A stretch of 64,000 nucleotides of DNA from Pseudomonas sp. MWU13-2100 (GTDB lineage Bacteria; Pseudomonadota; Gammaproteobacteria; Pseudomonadales; Pseudomonadaceae), in contig NZ_JALLIX010000013.1 of assembly GCF_023242365.1 (NCBI RefSeq), positions 1 to 64,000 of the forward strand, read 5' to 3'. Made by a program: the position numbers and the translations under genes. Of this stretch, positions 8,216-17,076 are shown piece after piece; within the stretch, counting starts at the first letter, position 1, and each line of letters starts with the position of its first letter. The notes beneath the pieces are model-generated. The model was not told the origin of the DNA. It was given only the letters and a program-made list of their open reading frames with translations, and made no database searches.

Positions 8216-9567
8216 CAGTCAATCATCAACCACTTCTGACCCAGGCTGATCTGCTCAAGCGTGGCCTGGCCGATCTGCAGGAACATGATGCCGAACTGGC
8301 GCGGATCCTCGACGCCGAGGTCGCTCGCCAGCAACGCACGCTCTCTCTGGTGGCCTCTTGCTGCGCGGTCAAGCCGCGAACCCTGGCCGCGTCGTCCTCC
8401 GTGCTGGTCAACGTGACCGCCGAAGGTGTGCCCGGACGCCGCTATCACGCCGGATGCGAGAACGTCGACCTGGTCGAGTCTCTGGCGATCCAGCGTGCCC
8501 GCGAGCTGTTCTCTGCGCAGTACGCCGGTGTGCAGTCGCACTCGGCTTCCAGCGCCAACTATTCGGTACTCGCGGCTTTGCTCGAGCCTGGCGACACGCT
8601 GCTGGGCATGGCTCTGGATAACGGCGGCCACCTGACCCATGGCAGCCCCGTGACGTTCTCGGGCACTTACTACAACGCCATCGGCTATGGCACCACCAAG
8701 GAAGGCCTGATCGACTACGACGAAGTCCGCAGGCTGGCTTTGGAACATCGGCCGCGATTGATCATCTGCGGTGCCACGGCCTACTCCAGAGTCGTGGATT
8801 TCGAGCGCTTCCGCCGGATCGCCGACGAAGCCGGCGCCATCCTGATGGCCGACATCTCGCACATTGCCGGTCTGGTGGCAACCGGGCGGCATCCGAGCCC
8901 GATCGACGCTGCGCACGTCACCACCACCTGTACCCACAAGCAGCTCGCCGGCCCGCGTGGTGGCCTGATTCTCTCGGGCCGTGACGCCCACGAAAAAGTC
9001 CCTGGCCGTGAAGCGACGTTCAGCCGCGTGCTCGAACTGGCGGTGTTCCCGCGGATGCAAGGCGCACCGGCCGTCAACATGATGGCTGCCAAGGCCGCGG
9101 CACTGGGTTACGCCATGACCCCTGAGTTCGATGCCGAGATGCAGCGCATCCGCACTGCGGCGGACGTAATGGCCAGCGAATTCCAGGCCCGGGACTATGA
9201 AGTGGTGGGCGGTCGCAGCGAGAACCACACCATTCTGATCCGCCTGCGTGCAGCGATGACCGGCGCTATCGCCGAGACCGCGCTGGAGCACTGTGGAATC
9301 GTCGTCAACAAGAACCGTGTGCCTGGCGAAACCCGCTCGTCCTTCGTCACCAGTGGCCTGCGCATCGGTACCGGCGCCCTCGCCCAGCGTCATATCGACC
9401 CACAGGGTTGCCGGGAGATCGTCGACCTGCTCTGCCGGATCCTGGACGAGGTGACGCCGCTCGGTGACAGCGAGTTCACCCTCGATCCGCTCCTGCGCCA
9501 GCAATTCTGCGCAGAGGCCGAGGCGCTTTGCGCGAAGTATCCGATCGCCGATTACCTCGCACGCTAA
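8212..9567 (+). CDS. SHMT-fold PLP enzyme, probably folate-independent aldolase or transaldolase
   Basis: A 451-residue fold-type I PLP enzyme closely resembling serine hydroxymethyltransferase along its length. It has PLP Lys243 in THKQLAGPRGG, D214 and H217 in ADISHIAG, and GDTLLGMAL and HLTHGSPV as in GlyA. Two folate-reaction residues differ. The SEN triplet holding the SHMT catalytic Glu is S49-C50-C51, and the RYYGG motif is RYHAG (His79). This argues against THF-dependent glycine-serine exchange and for an aldolase or L-threonine transaldolase, like the SHMT-fold enzymes of obafluorin or 4-fluorothreonine biosynthesis, making a beta-hydroxy amino acid for the NRPS. The start overlaps the T-TE stop (ATGA), so the two are coupled. 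The donor aldehyde is unknown. Confidence 0.85.
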   Translation: MTVNHQPLLTQADLLKRGLADLQEHDAELARILDAEVARQQRTLSLVASCCAVKPRTLAASSSVLVNVTAEGVPGRRYHAGCENVDLVESLAIQRARELFSAQYAGVQSHSASSANYSVLAALLEPGDTLLGMALDNGGHLTHGSPVTFSGTYYNAIGYGTTKEGLIDYDEVRRLALEHRPRLIICGATAYSRVVDFERFRRIADEAGAILMADISHIAGLVATGRHPSPIDAAHVTTTCTHKQLAGPRGGLILSGRDAHEKVPGREATFSRVLELAVFPRMQGAPAVNMMAAKAAALGYAMTPEFDAEMQRIRTAADVMASEFQARDYEVVGGRSENHTILIRLRAAMTGAIAETALEHCGIVVNKNRVPGETRSSFVTSGLRIGTGALAQRHIDPQGCREIVDLLCRILDEVTPLGDSEFTLDPLLRQQFCAEAEALCAKYPIADYLAR

Positions 9568-9594
9568 AACAGTCTCCGGCAGCGCTGGAGGCAT

Positions 9595-9622
9595 GGCACG
9601 ACGGTCCGCCGATCGTCGTGCC
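9595..9622 (+). promoter_or_regulatory. Intergenic hairpin inside the NRPS operon
   Basis: A perfect 9-bp stem (GGCACGACG / CGTCGTGCC) with a 10-base loop sits in the 91-base gap between the SHMT-like and flavoprotein genes. There is no U-run. It may tune expression between operon halves or protect the upstream mRNA 3' end. Confidence 0.35.
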
Positions 9623-9658
9623 CAGGAACAGGTAAAACTCTAAGGAGAGAGAAGCACC

Positions 9659-10393
9659 ATGACGGACAAGATCAAGTATGTCGCCATCAATGGCTCGGAA
9701 CGGGTGGATGGCAACAATGCCAGGGCGCTGGAGTGGGCGGCCGAGTACCTGGAAAAACAGGATGTCATTCTCGAAGTTTTCTCATTGGCCAACGCCAAAA
9801 TCGACCCTTGCGGGGCCTGCGGTGATTGCAATTTTCGCAACGAACCCTGCGCCCAGAAAGATGACGCCGCGCGCGCCGTGCGCCTCATGGAAGCCAGCGA
9901 TGGCGTGATCTTCGCCTGTGCCGTGCATGGCTTTGGCGCAACCCCTCTGATGTCGGCGTTCCTGGAACGGGTCGGCACCGGGTTCCTGCGCCACGACCGC
10001 ACCCTCACCAACAAAGTGGCCGGGGTCATGGTCACTGGTCGGCGCATGGGCCATGTCGAGGTCTACAACCAGATGCTCCAGTGCGCCTTGCTCAACCGCA
10101 TGATCATGGTCGGCTACGGCTTCCCGGCGATGCTCGTGGGCGACAAGAAAGGCGAAGTGCTGGGTGACAAGGAAGGCATGGAGATGCTGCGTCGGATGCT
10201 CGATCGCATGGTGTCCATGACGCGTCTGATCCGCGACTACGAACAACTCACCGGGCAGCCGGCGCTGCCGGTCTCGGTGCCTGGGGAACGCCATCGCGAG
10301 GGTAACGACGGCAAGTTCTTCGTCCCGACCAAGTCCGACATGTACCAGGTCGAGGCCACTCGCAGTTGCAACTTCGATGTCGTCGGCGACTGA
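9659..10393 (+). CDS. Iron-sulfur flavoprotein-type NAD(P)H:FMN oxidoreductase
   Basis: A 244-residue flavodoxin-fold protein. The FMN loop is INGSERVDGNN (10-20). A compact Cys motif, C51xxCxxC57 plus C64 (CX2CX2CX6C), is the [4Fe-4S]-binding pattern of the iron-sulfur flavoprotein (ISF) branch of the NADPH-dependent FMN reductases. The extended C-terminal part (about 180-244) is not recognized. A strong AAGGAGAGAG site precedes the ATG. Inside an NRPS cluster it would perform a redox tailoring step, such as reduction of an aryl nitro, N-oxide or quinoid intermediate or of a heterocycle, or it could detoxify. The substrate cannot be told from sequence. Confidence 0.8.
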   Translation: MTDKIKYVAINGSERVDGNNARALEWAAEYLEKQDVILEVFSLANAKIDPCGACGDCNFRNEPCAQKDDAARAVRLMEASDGVIFACAVHGFGATPLMSAFLERVGTGFLRHDRTLTNKVAGVMVTGRRMGHVEVYNQMLQCALLNRMIMVGYGFPAMLVGDKKGEVLGDKEGMEMLRRMLDRMVSMTRLIRDYEQLTGQPALPVSVPGERHREGNDGKFFVPTKSDMYQVEATRSCNFDVVGD

Positions 10394-10425
10394 ACAGCGC
10401 AGCCTCAGAGCCAATCGAGAATCAT

Positions 10426-11544
10426 ATGAGCATTAGAACTGCCTGCAATGGCCTCACCGACACTCTCCTGCGGGAATGGATGGTGTCGGAACACTTCGAG
10501 CGTCTGGCACAAGCAACGGTGGCACAGATAGCACAGGCCTATGTCGGCGTTTATTCGGCGCGGCCCACCAGTTGGCTGGCGGTCATGGCACGCAATCAAA
10601 ACCTCGATCGCAAGAGCGTACTGGCGAAAGAAAACGACAGCGAGTTGTTGCGTATCCCGGGTATGCGGCGCTCCAAGTTCCTGCTGCCCGGCGAGCTGGC
10701 AGGCAACGTCTTTGCGGCCACTCGCCTGCCGTTGGCCAACCACGAGTGGCGGCTACGGGACGTCGGGCTTGGCCTGGACGATTACCGACGCCTGCTGCCG
10801 GCGCTGATCACTTTGAGCACAGGCGCCGCCGTGCGTCTGCAAGACATCGCCAGTGCCCTCGAACTGCCGGCGCCCCAGGCGCGGGCGTTGACGTCAGTGG
10901 CGACCTATGACGGCGCGTTGGTTCGCATACCGGCGGCCAATCATTGGTCGAATCGCTGGCTGTATTCGGCTGCACCCGAAGGCCTGTTGCCGGGTGACGG
11001 TGTGCCACTGGACCGCGACTCGTTGCTGCGTGACATCGCTGGGCGCTACGTCGAGCACTACGGACCGGTCACGGTCAATGACCTCGCCTGGTGGCTCGCG
11101 GTTTCAAAGGACACCGCGCGCACGCTGCTTCAAGCCTGCGCAGCCTGCCAGGTCGCCGATCAGATGTGGCATAGCGAGGCCGGGAAAGCGCGTCTTGAGC
11201 AGTTCCTGCAACGCGAGCAGAAACCCGCGAGCAAGCAGATCCGCTTTCTGCCGGCCTGGGACCCGTTGGTCATGGGCTATGCGCCCGGTTCCAGGCAGCG
11301 CGACTGCCTTGAACTGGAACGCATCGGCGGCTACGACCCGGCCGGTAACGGCCGGCCGGTAGTGCTCATCGGTGGCCGGGCTGCCGCAACCTGGCACACG
11401 GCGGCCAAGGGCAGCAAACGCGTCATCGCAGTCGATGCCTCGACACTGACTGACCAGGAACGTGCAGCCGTGCTTGAGGCTGCCACGGTTCTGGCGGAGC
11501 AGATCGGGGCTATTCACCAGATCGAAAACGAACTCACAGCGTGA
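10426..11544 (+). CDS. AlkZ/YcaQ-family DNA glycosylase-like winged-helix protein (probable self-resistance)
   Basis: A 372-residue member of the HTH_42 winged-helix family that includes AlkZ (azinomycin self-resistance) and E. coli YcaQ/AlkX, which excise bulky N-alkylated purines and unhook crosslinks. The C-terminal signature is clear: FLPAWDPLVMGYAPGSRQ, then RPVVLIGGRAAATWH and a helical tail. The catalytic Gln pair (QxQ or QxD) of the family is not clean; the nearest candidate is Q34-I-A-Q37. The ATG at 10426 lies 32 bases after the flavoprotein stop, and the NRPS starts 12 bases downstream, so it is embedded in the operon. Biosynthetic-cluster AlkZ homologues usually protect the producer from its own DNA alkylator. 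Confidence 0.8.
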   Translation: MSIRTACNGLTDTLLREWMVSEHFERLAQATVAQIAQAYVGVYSARPTSWLAVMARNQNLDRKSVLAKENDSELLRIPGMRRSKFLLPGELAGNVFAATRLPLANHEWRLRDVGLGLDDYRRLLPALITLSTGAAVRLQDIASALELPAPQARALTSVATYDGALVRIPAANHWSNRWLYSAAPEGLLPGDGVPLDRDSLLRDIAGRYVEHYGPVTVNDLAWWLAVSKDTARTLLQACAACQVADQMWHSEAGKARLEQFLQREQKPASKQIRFLPAWDPLVMGYAPGSRQRDCLELERIGGYDPAGNGRPVVLIGGRAAATWHTAAKGSKRVIAVDASTLTDQERAAVLEAATVLAEQIGAIHQIENELTA

Positions 11545-11556
11545 AAACAGGGAAGC

Positions 11557-14500
11557 ATGAACAAGATGAGGGACGACATGACATCAGTACCCCAAGCGCC
11601 ACAATCGCTGTCAGGGAGTGAGCGCAGCCTGTGGGACGCGTTTGCGCAGCCACAGGCCGGGCAATCAGCGGACAACACCCGAGAACAGCAAGAGATCGTC
11701 TTGCCCGCTGGCCTGACGGCCACCATGAATGACCTGGTCACGGTCGCCGCGGTTCTGGGCTACCTGCTCAGTCCGGAAGGCCGGCTGACGTTGGCAATCC
11801 ATGATGACGCCAAGCCGTCACTGCTCAGCGTCGATTGCATGACATTGAACCTTGCAGAAGACGCTCGCGACTACATCTCGCAATTGCGCAACAGTGCCGA
11901 AGCGTCCCATGGCGAGCCGCAATTGCGGGCCGATATCGAGATCAGCGATGGCAAGCACCTGCCAGCGGCGCAAACACCGGTCTGGCTGTTGGTGCACGAG
12001 GGCCGCTGCCAACTGTCGGTACGCAGCGATTACATGACCCCGGCGGTAAGCCTGGAATTGCTGGAGTTGGTGGCCTTCGCCTGCGCCCGTGTGCTTGATT
12101 CCAAGGCCCTGCCGGCGCCCGCGCTCCAACCGGGCTGCCCGGCCCCGGCCGAAGCCGTCGAGCGCCAGTTTCTCGTGGAGCGCATTTACCGGCATGTGCA
12201 GAGCAAACCCTCGGCTGCGGCAATCGTCGATGACAACAGCGATCGCACCCTGACTTACGCCGAACTCTGGAACGCCTCCGAGGCATTGGTCCAGCACATA
12301 CGCGAGCGCGTCACCTCCCGCCGTTCGAGCCCGCGCCTGGCGTTGTTCCTGGAACGCGGCTGGCAGCATCTGGCCGCGATCATCGCCGTGCAACGCATGG
12401 GCGGTACCTGCGTGCTGATCGACCCGGCGCATCCTGATGAACGCATCCGTGCCTTCATCGAAGAGTGCAGTCCGCATGCGGTGTTGACCGCCGGCAGCAC
12501 CACCGAACGCGCGCGCGAGCTGCTGACCTTTCCGCTGCTGGATATCGATAAGGTGCAGGTCCGTCCTACCCTCGTCGATTGGGAGCACGGCAAGTGGGTC
12601 GACAGCACCAATGAAGCCTGTTTTATCGCCGGGACTTCCGGCAGTACCGGACGGCCCAAAGCCGTTTGCCTGTCCTATCGGGGGATGGCCGCGACCCTCG
12701 ACGCTGTCATCGAGCAGGCCGGACTTGGCGAGCATAGCCGCGGCTCATGGCTGTCGTCGCCCGGCTACGGGATGGTCGAAGTCGACCCGCTGCCGGTTCT
12801 GTGTGCCGGCGGCACGGTATGCATCCCTGCGCCCCAGGTGCTGCAGGACGTCAACCTGCTGGCACGCTGGCTGCTTGAAGGCGACATGAACCACACACTG
12901 GCCATGACTTCCATTGCCGAAGCATTGTGGGCCACGAGCACCCGAACCGGTCTGCGCACCATGCTGATCGCCGGTGAACGCTGCAAGCAATGGCCGCCGA
13001 GCGACCTCGGCTACCGGGTGATCAATGTCTACGGCTCCGCAGAAGCCGCCGTAGTCTCCATCGAAGACCTGAGCGCCCCGCGCCGCACCTTGCTGCCCTC
13101 GGTAGGCCGCGCGATTCCTGGCGCCCGGATGTACGTGGTCGACCGCAATGGCCAACAACTGCCGGCCCGTTGTGTCGGTGAGTTGATCATCACCGGCGAA
13201 ACGCTGTCGGTGGGCTATGTCAATCCCGAGGACACCAGGAAAGCCTTTCGTGGCAACACTCTGGACGCCACGTCGGCCTTGCAATACAGCACCGGCGACC
13301 GGGCGCGCATGGCGGCCGATGGCACCGTGGAAATCTTTGGCCGTACCGACTCCGTGGTCAAGATCCGCGGCCATCGGGTCGACCTGACTGAACTGGAGAT
13401 CACCGCGCTGCAAGTTCCGGGCGTGGTGAAGGCCGCGGCCAATTGCTTGAGCAATGACCTCGGAGCGACGCTGGCATTGTTCCTGGAGCTGGCTCCCGGT
13501 GCCAAAGAAGTGGTCGCCCGGGTTCGCCAGCACTTGGCCGCGCGCTTGCACCCGGCCGCCCAACCCGGCCAGATCGTGACCAGCGCCCTGCCCCTCGGGC
13601 GCAATGGCAAGGTGGACTACAGCGCGTTGCAGGTCAGCCCGATCGAGCGCGATGCGAACCAGACCGTTTTTGTCCCGCAGAGCCCGGCAGACCACGCGGT
13701 ACGTGACTGCTGGCTGGCCTGGACGCTCTGTGACGAAGCCATGCTAGAGGCGAGCTTCTTCGACGCCGGTGGCGATTCCCTGCGCGCCTTGCGCATGGTC
13801 GGCGAACTGGCCTGCAAGCATGGCATTCATGTGCAAATGGGGGCGTTCCTCGAGGAGCCGGTTCTGGCGAATCTGGTGCTCCTGGCCAATGCCTCGCACA
13901 ACACTCAGTTGCCGACGTTCGAGCACTTACCGGCAGAGCAGCAATGGCTGCCGTTCGAGCTCAACGAAAGCCAGCAGGCGCTGTGGATCGGTCGTGGTTC
14001 GTTCTACGACTACGGCGGCGTCGGCTGCCAGGGGTATTTCGAGTGGGAAGTGCAAGCCCTCGATAGCGAGCGTTTCACCCGTGCCGTGGGGTTGCTAGTG
14101 CAACGCCATCCAATGCTGCGCATGACCATCGATGCCAGCGGCCGCCAGAGCATCGGCGACGTCGACGGCACGCAAGCGGTGAAATATGTCGATCTCAGTG
14201 CTCTGGACGGCGCGCAGATCGAGCGCGAGATCGATGCGGTTCGCGACCGCATGGCCAACGAAGAAATCGGCACCACGCAATGGCCGCTGTTCCAGTTCCG
14301 CATCAGTCGCATCAGTGCCAGCGCCAGCCGGGTGCATCTGTGCATCGACATGTTGATCGCCGACGCCTGGTCGATTTTCCAGGTGATCATTCCCGACCTG
14401 ATCGATCTGTATCTGGAAGATGATCCACAACTGCCGGTGCTGCAGACCAGCTTCCATGACTACGTCGCCTATCGGCAAAAAGTGCTCAAGAGCGCCCAGT

Positions 14501-17076
14501 ACCAGGCCGACCGCGAATACTGGCTGGAGAAGATCAATCACCTGCCGGCAGCCCCGCGCCTGCCTCAACTGGAGCCTGGAGAGTTCAGCGGCACGTCGCA
14601 CTTCGAGCGACACGAAGGCACCCTCGCCGTCGATGCCTGGGAGCGACTGCAGGCCCGGGCGCAGGCGCGCAACATCTCTCCGTCCGGCGTGGTCGCGCTG
14701 GCCTTGTGCGAAGTGTTGCGCTGCTGGGGCGAAGAAGACCGCTTCACCCTGAACTTCCCGGTCTCCGACCGGATGCCCGTCACTGCCGATGTCGACCAGG
14801 TTGTCGGTGACTTCACCAACACCTTGCTGGTGCCCTATGAAACCGCGGCCGCCGACACCCTCGAGGTTCGTGGCCAGCAACTGCAGGGCGCCATATGGCA
14901 GGCACTGGATCATCGCCTGTTCAACGGTGTCGAGGTGCTGCGCGAGCTGGCCCGGGTCCGGCGCAGTGGCGGCGCGCCACTGATGCCGATCGTCCTCACC
15001 AGCCTGCTCGGGCACCCAGGACGCCATGATGCGGCGCTGCTTGGGCCAGAGGTTTACGGCGTCTCGCAAACACCGCAAGTCACCCTCGATGTGCAACTGC
15101 GCGAATCCGAAGGCACGTTGTACTTCAAATGGGATTACCTCACCGGGGTCATTCGTCCCGAAGTCGTGGAGTCGATGTTCGGCGCATTCAGCACATTGCT
15201 GCAGCAACTGGCCGACGACAGCGAGATCTGGCAACGCACCTGGCTTGACCTGCGCCCCGCCGCGCAGATTGACGTACGCCGCGCCGTAAACGCGACTCAG
15301 GCCCCCGTGCCGCAGGTTCACTTGCGTGACCTGCTACTGGCACGGATTGCCGAGCGCGCCGGGGAAACCGCAGTGATCGATACCCGGCGCAGCTACAGCT
15401 GGGGTGAAATCGGCCGGGCCGCAGCACGGATCAGCAAGATGATCCAACACACCCGTAACCCTGATGAACGTTTTGTCGGCATCGTCCTGCCCAAGGGCAG
15501 CGGCCACTACGCGGCTGTCTATGGCTGCCTGCTGGCCGGGGTCGGTTATGTGCCGGTGGATATCGATCTGCCGTCCGAGCGTATTCGTTCAATGCTGTCG
15601 CAGGCCGGAGTGCACACGGTTATCGCCGGTATCGATACCCCGTTGCCGGAGCAGATCCAGCGGCTGGTACTGACCGATGAGGACCTGCATTACTGGACTG
15701 CCGAGCACACGGAGCTGACTCTCGCACCTCTGGCTGCGGACTACTCGCCGTATGTGATCTTCACCTCCGGCTCTACCGGTAATCCCAAGGGTGTCGAGAT
15801 CCCGGAGGCCGCAGTAGTCAACCACGTTTATGACGTCGTCGAGCGCTTTGGCCTGGATGCCTCCACTCGCCATCTGGCCACTGCCGCCCTGCATTTCGAC
15901 ATGTCGGTCTTCGATATCTTCGGCCCCCTGCTGCACGGCGGCTCGGTGGTGGTGCCAGCTCAGGCGGCGGGCCCGGACCCCGATGCCTGGCTACGACTCC
16001 AGCGGCGTCACGGCGTTACCTTCTGGGCCTGTGTTCCGGCGATCATGGACCTGCTGTGCAGTGTTGCGGAAACTGCACGGAGTTTCTGCGCGGTGGATTC
16101 GCTGGCCAACATCGTCATGGCGGGCGACTGGATTCCACTGCCACTGTTGCCACGCGCCAGGGCGCTGTATCCGAACGCGCGATTGTATTCCTGCGGAGGT
16201 CCCACCGAGACCACCAACTGGTCGGTGCTGCACGAGATCGACGAACAAGAAGGCCAGCGAGTGCGTTCGGTGATCTACGGCGCGCCCATGCGTAACTCTG
16301 TCTACCACATCGTGGCCGACGACTGGACCGATTGCCCGGATTGGGTGCCCGGGGAAATGCTGGTGGAGAGCGATGTTTCCCTGGCCTGTGGCTACATCGG
16401 CCAGCCGGAACTGACCGGCAAGGCCTTTGTCCAGCACCCGCGCAGCGGGCGGCGCATGTACCGCACCGGCGACCTTGGGCGTTACCTGCCTAACGGCGAA
16501 ATCGAGATCCTCGGACGTATCGACAACCAGATCAAGCTCAATGGTCTGCGCATCGAGCTGGGAGAAATCGAGGGCGTCGCCGAGTCCTGCGCCGGCGTCT
16601 CGCGGGCCTGTGCGATAGCACTGCCGGGGCCCGACGGGCATCCCAAACAGATTGCCCTGGTGTATGTCGGCGAGCCCGGACTGGCGCCTGCAATCACGTT
16701 GACCTTGAGCCAACGGCTGCCCGCGTACATGGTGCCGAAAACTGTCCAGTCGTTGCCCCGCTTGCCCCTGTCGAAGAACGGCAAGGTGGATGTGCTGGCC
16801 CTGCGAGAAACCATGAGGAATGACATGAAAGAACCCAATGGCAAGGCTTCGCAATCCACCCTGCGCATCGTGATTGGTGTGATCAGCCAGCATCTCGGAC
16901 AGCCAGTACTGCCCGACGACAACTTCTTCGACATGGGCGGCGACTCGCTGTCGGCAATGAAGATCAAGGTCGAACTTGGCTCCAGGTTGTCACAGCCCAT
17001 TGAGCTGGAGGACCTCATGCTCACCGAGACCATCGGTGAGTTCGCCAAGTGCCTGAACGCGGAGACCCAGTCATGA
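11557..17076 (+). CDS. Nonribosomal peptide synthetase, A-T-Cy-A-T
   Basis: An 1839-residue synthetase. Residues 1-180 look like a vestigial C-terminal half of a condensation domain. A1 (about 190-690) has GTSGSTGRPK, and the position of the usual substrate-binding Asp is Gly (SSPGYGMVEVDP), which suits an aryl or non-alpha-amino acid. T1 has FFDAGGDSL (Ser near 741). A heterocyclization domain follows (about 780-1230) with the DxxxxDxxS motif DMLIADAWS near 931. A2 (about 1260-1730) has TSGSTGNPKG and FDMSVFD, with specificity residues read as D-M-F-A-V-A-C-N-W-K, not matching standard Cys, Ser or Thr codes. T2 has FFDMGGDSL (Ser near 1796). There is no TE; release would be by the separate T-TE. 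The stop overlaps the next start (ATGA). Confidence 0.92.
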   Translation: MNKMRDDMTSVPQAPQSLSGSERSLWDAFAQPQAGQSADNTREQQEIVLPAGLTATMNDLVTVAAVLGYLLSPEGRLTLAIHDDAKPSLLSVDCMTLNLAEDARDYISQLRNSAEASHGEPQLRADIEISDGKHLPAAQTPVWLLVHEGRCQLSVRSDYMTPAVSLELLELVAFACARVLDSKALPAPALQPGCPAPAEAVERQFLVERIYRHVQSKPSAAAIVDDNSDRTLTYAELWNASEALVQHIRERVTSRRSSPRLALFLERGWQHLAAIIAVQRMGGTCVLIDPAHPDERIRAFIEECSPHAVLTAGSTTERARELLTFPLLDIDKVQVRPTLVDWEHGKWVDSTNEACFIAGTSGSTGRPKAVCLSYRGMAATLDAVIEQAGLGEHSRGSWLSSPGYGMVEVDPLPVLCAGGTVCIPAPQVLQDVNLLARWLLEGDMNHTLAMTSIAEALWATSTRTGLRTMLIAGERCKQWPPSDLGYRVINVYGSAEAAVVSIEDLSAPRRTLLPSVGRAIPGARMYVVDRNGQQLPARCVGELIITGETLSVGYVNPEDTRKAFRGNTLDATSALQYSTGDRARMAADGTVEIFGRTDSVVKIRGHRVDLTELEITALQVPGVVKAAANCLSNDLGATLALFLELAPGAKEVVARVRQHLAARLHPAAQPGQIVTSALPLGRNGKVDYSALQVSPIERDANQTVFVPQSPADHAVRDCWLAWTLCDEAMLEASFFDAGGDSLRALRMVGELACKHGIHVQMGAFLEEPVLANLVLLANASHNTQLPTFEHLPAEQQWLPFELNESQQALWIGRGSFYDYGGVGCQGYFEWEVQALDSERFTRAVGLLVQRHPMLRMTIDASGRQSIGDVDGTQAVKYVDLSALDGAQIEREIDAVRDRMANEEIGTTQWPLFQFRISRISASASRVHLCIDMLIADAWSIFQVIIPDLIDLYLEDDPQLPVLQTSFHDYVAYRQKVLKSAQYQADREYWLEKINHLPAAPRLPQLEPGEFSGTSHFERHEGTLAVDAWERLQARAQARNISPSGVVALALCEVLRCWGEEDRFTLNFPVSDRMPVTADVDQVVGDFTNTLLVPYETAAADTLEVRGQQLQGAIWQALDHRLFNGVEVLRELARVRRSGGAPLMPIVLTSLLGHPGRHDAALLGPEVYGVSQTPQVTLDVQLRESEGTLYFKWDYLTGVIRPEVVESMFGAFSTLLQQLADDSEIWQRTWLDLRPAAQIDVRRAVNATQAPVPQVHLRDLLLARIAERAGETAVIDTRRSYSWGEIGRAAARISKMIQHTRNPDERFVGIVLPKGSGHYAAVYGCLLAGVGYVPVDIDLPSERIRSMLSQAGVHTVIAGIDTPLPEQIQRLVLTDEDLHYWTAEHTELTLAPLAADYSPYVIFTSGSTGNPKGVEIPEAAVVNHVYDVVERFGLDASTRHLATAALHFDMSVFDIFGPLLHGGSVVVPAQAAGPDPDAWLRLQRRHGVTFWACVPAIMDLLCSVAETARSFCAVDSLANIVMAGDWIPLPLLPRARALYPNARLYSCGGPTETTNWSVLHEIDEQEGQRVRSVIYGAPMRNSVYHIVADDWTDCPDWVPGEMLVESDVSLACGYIGQPELTGKAFVQHPRSGRRMYRTGDLGRYLPNGEIEILGRIDNQIKLNGLRIELGEIEGVAESCAGVSRACAIALPGPDGHPKQIALVYVGEPGLAPAITLTLSQRLPAYMVPKTVQSLPRLPLSKNGKVDVLALRETMRNDMKEPNGKASQSTLRIVIGVISQHLGQPVLPDDNFFDMGGDSLSAMKIKVELGSRLSQPIELEDLMLTETIGEFAKCLNAETQS

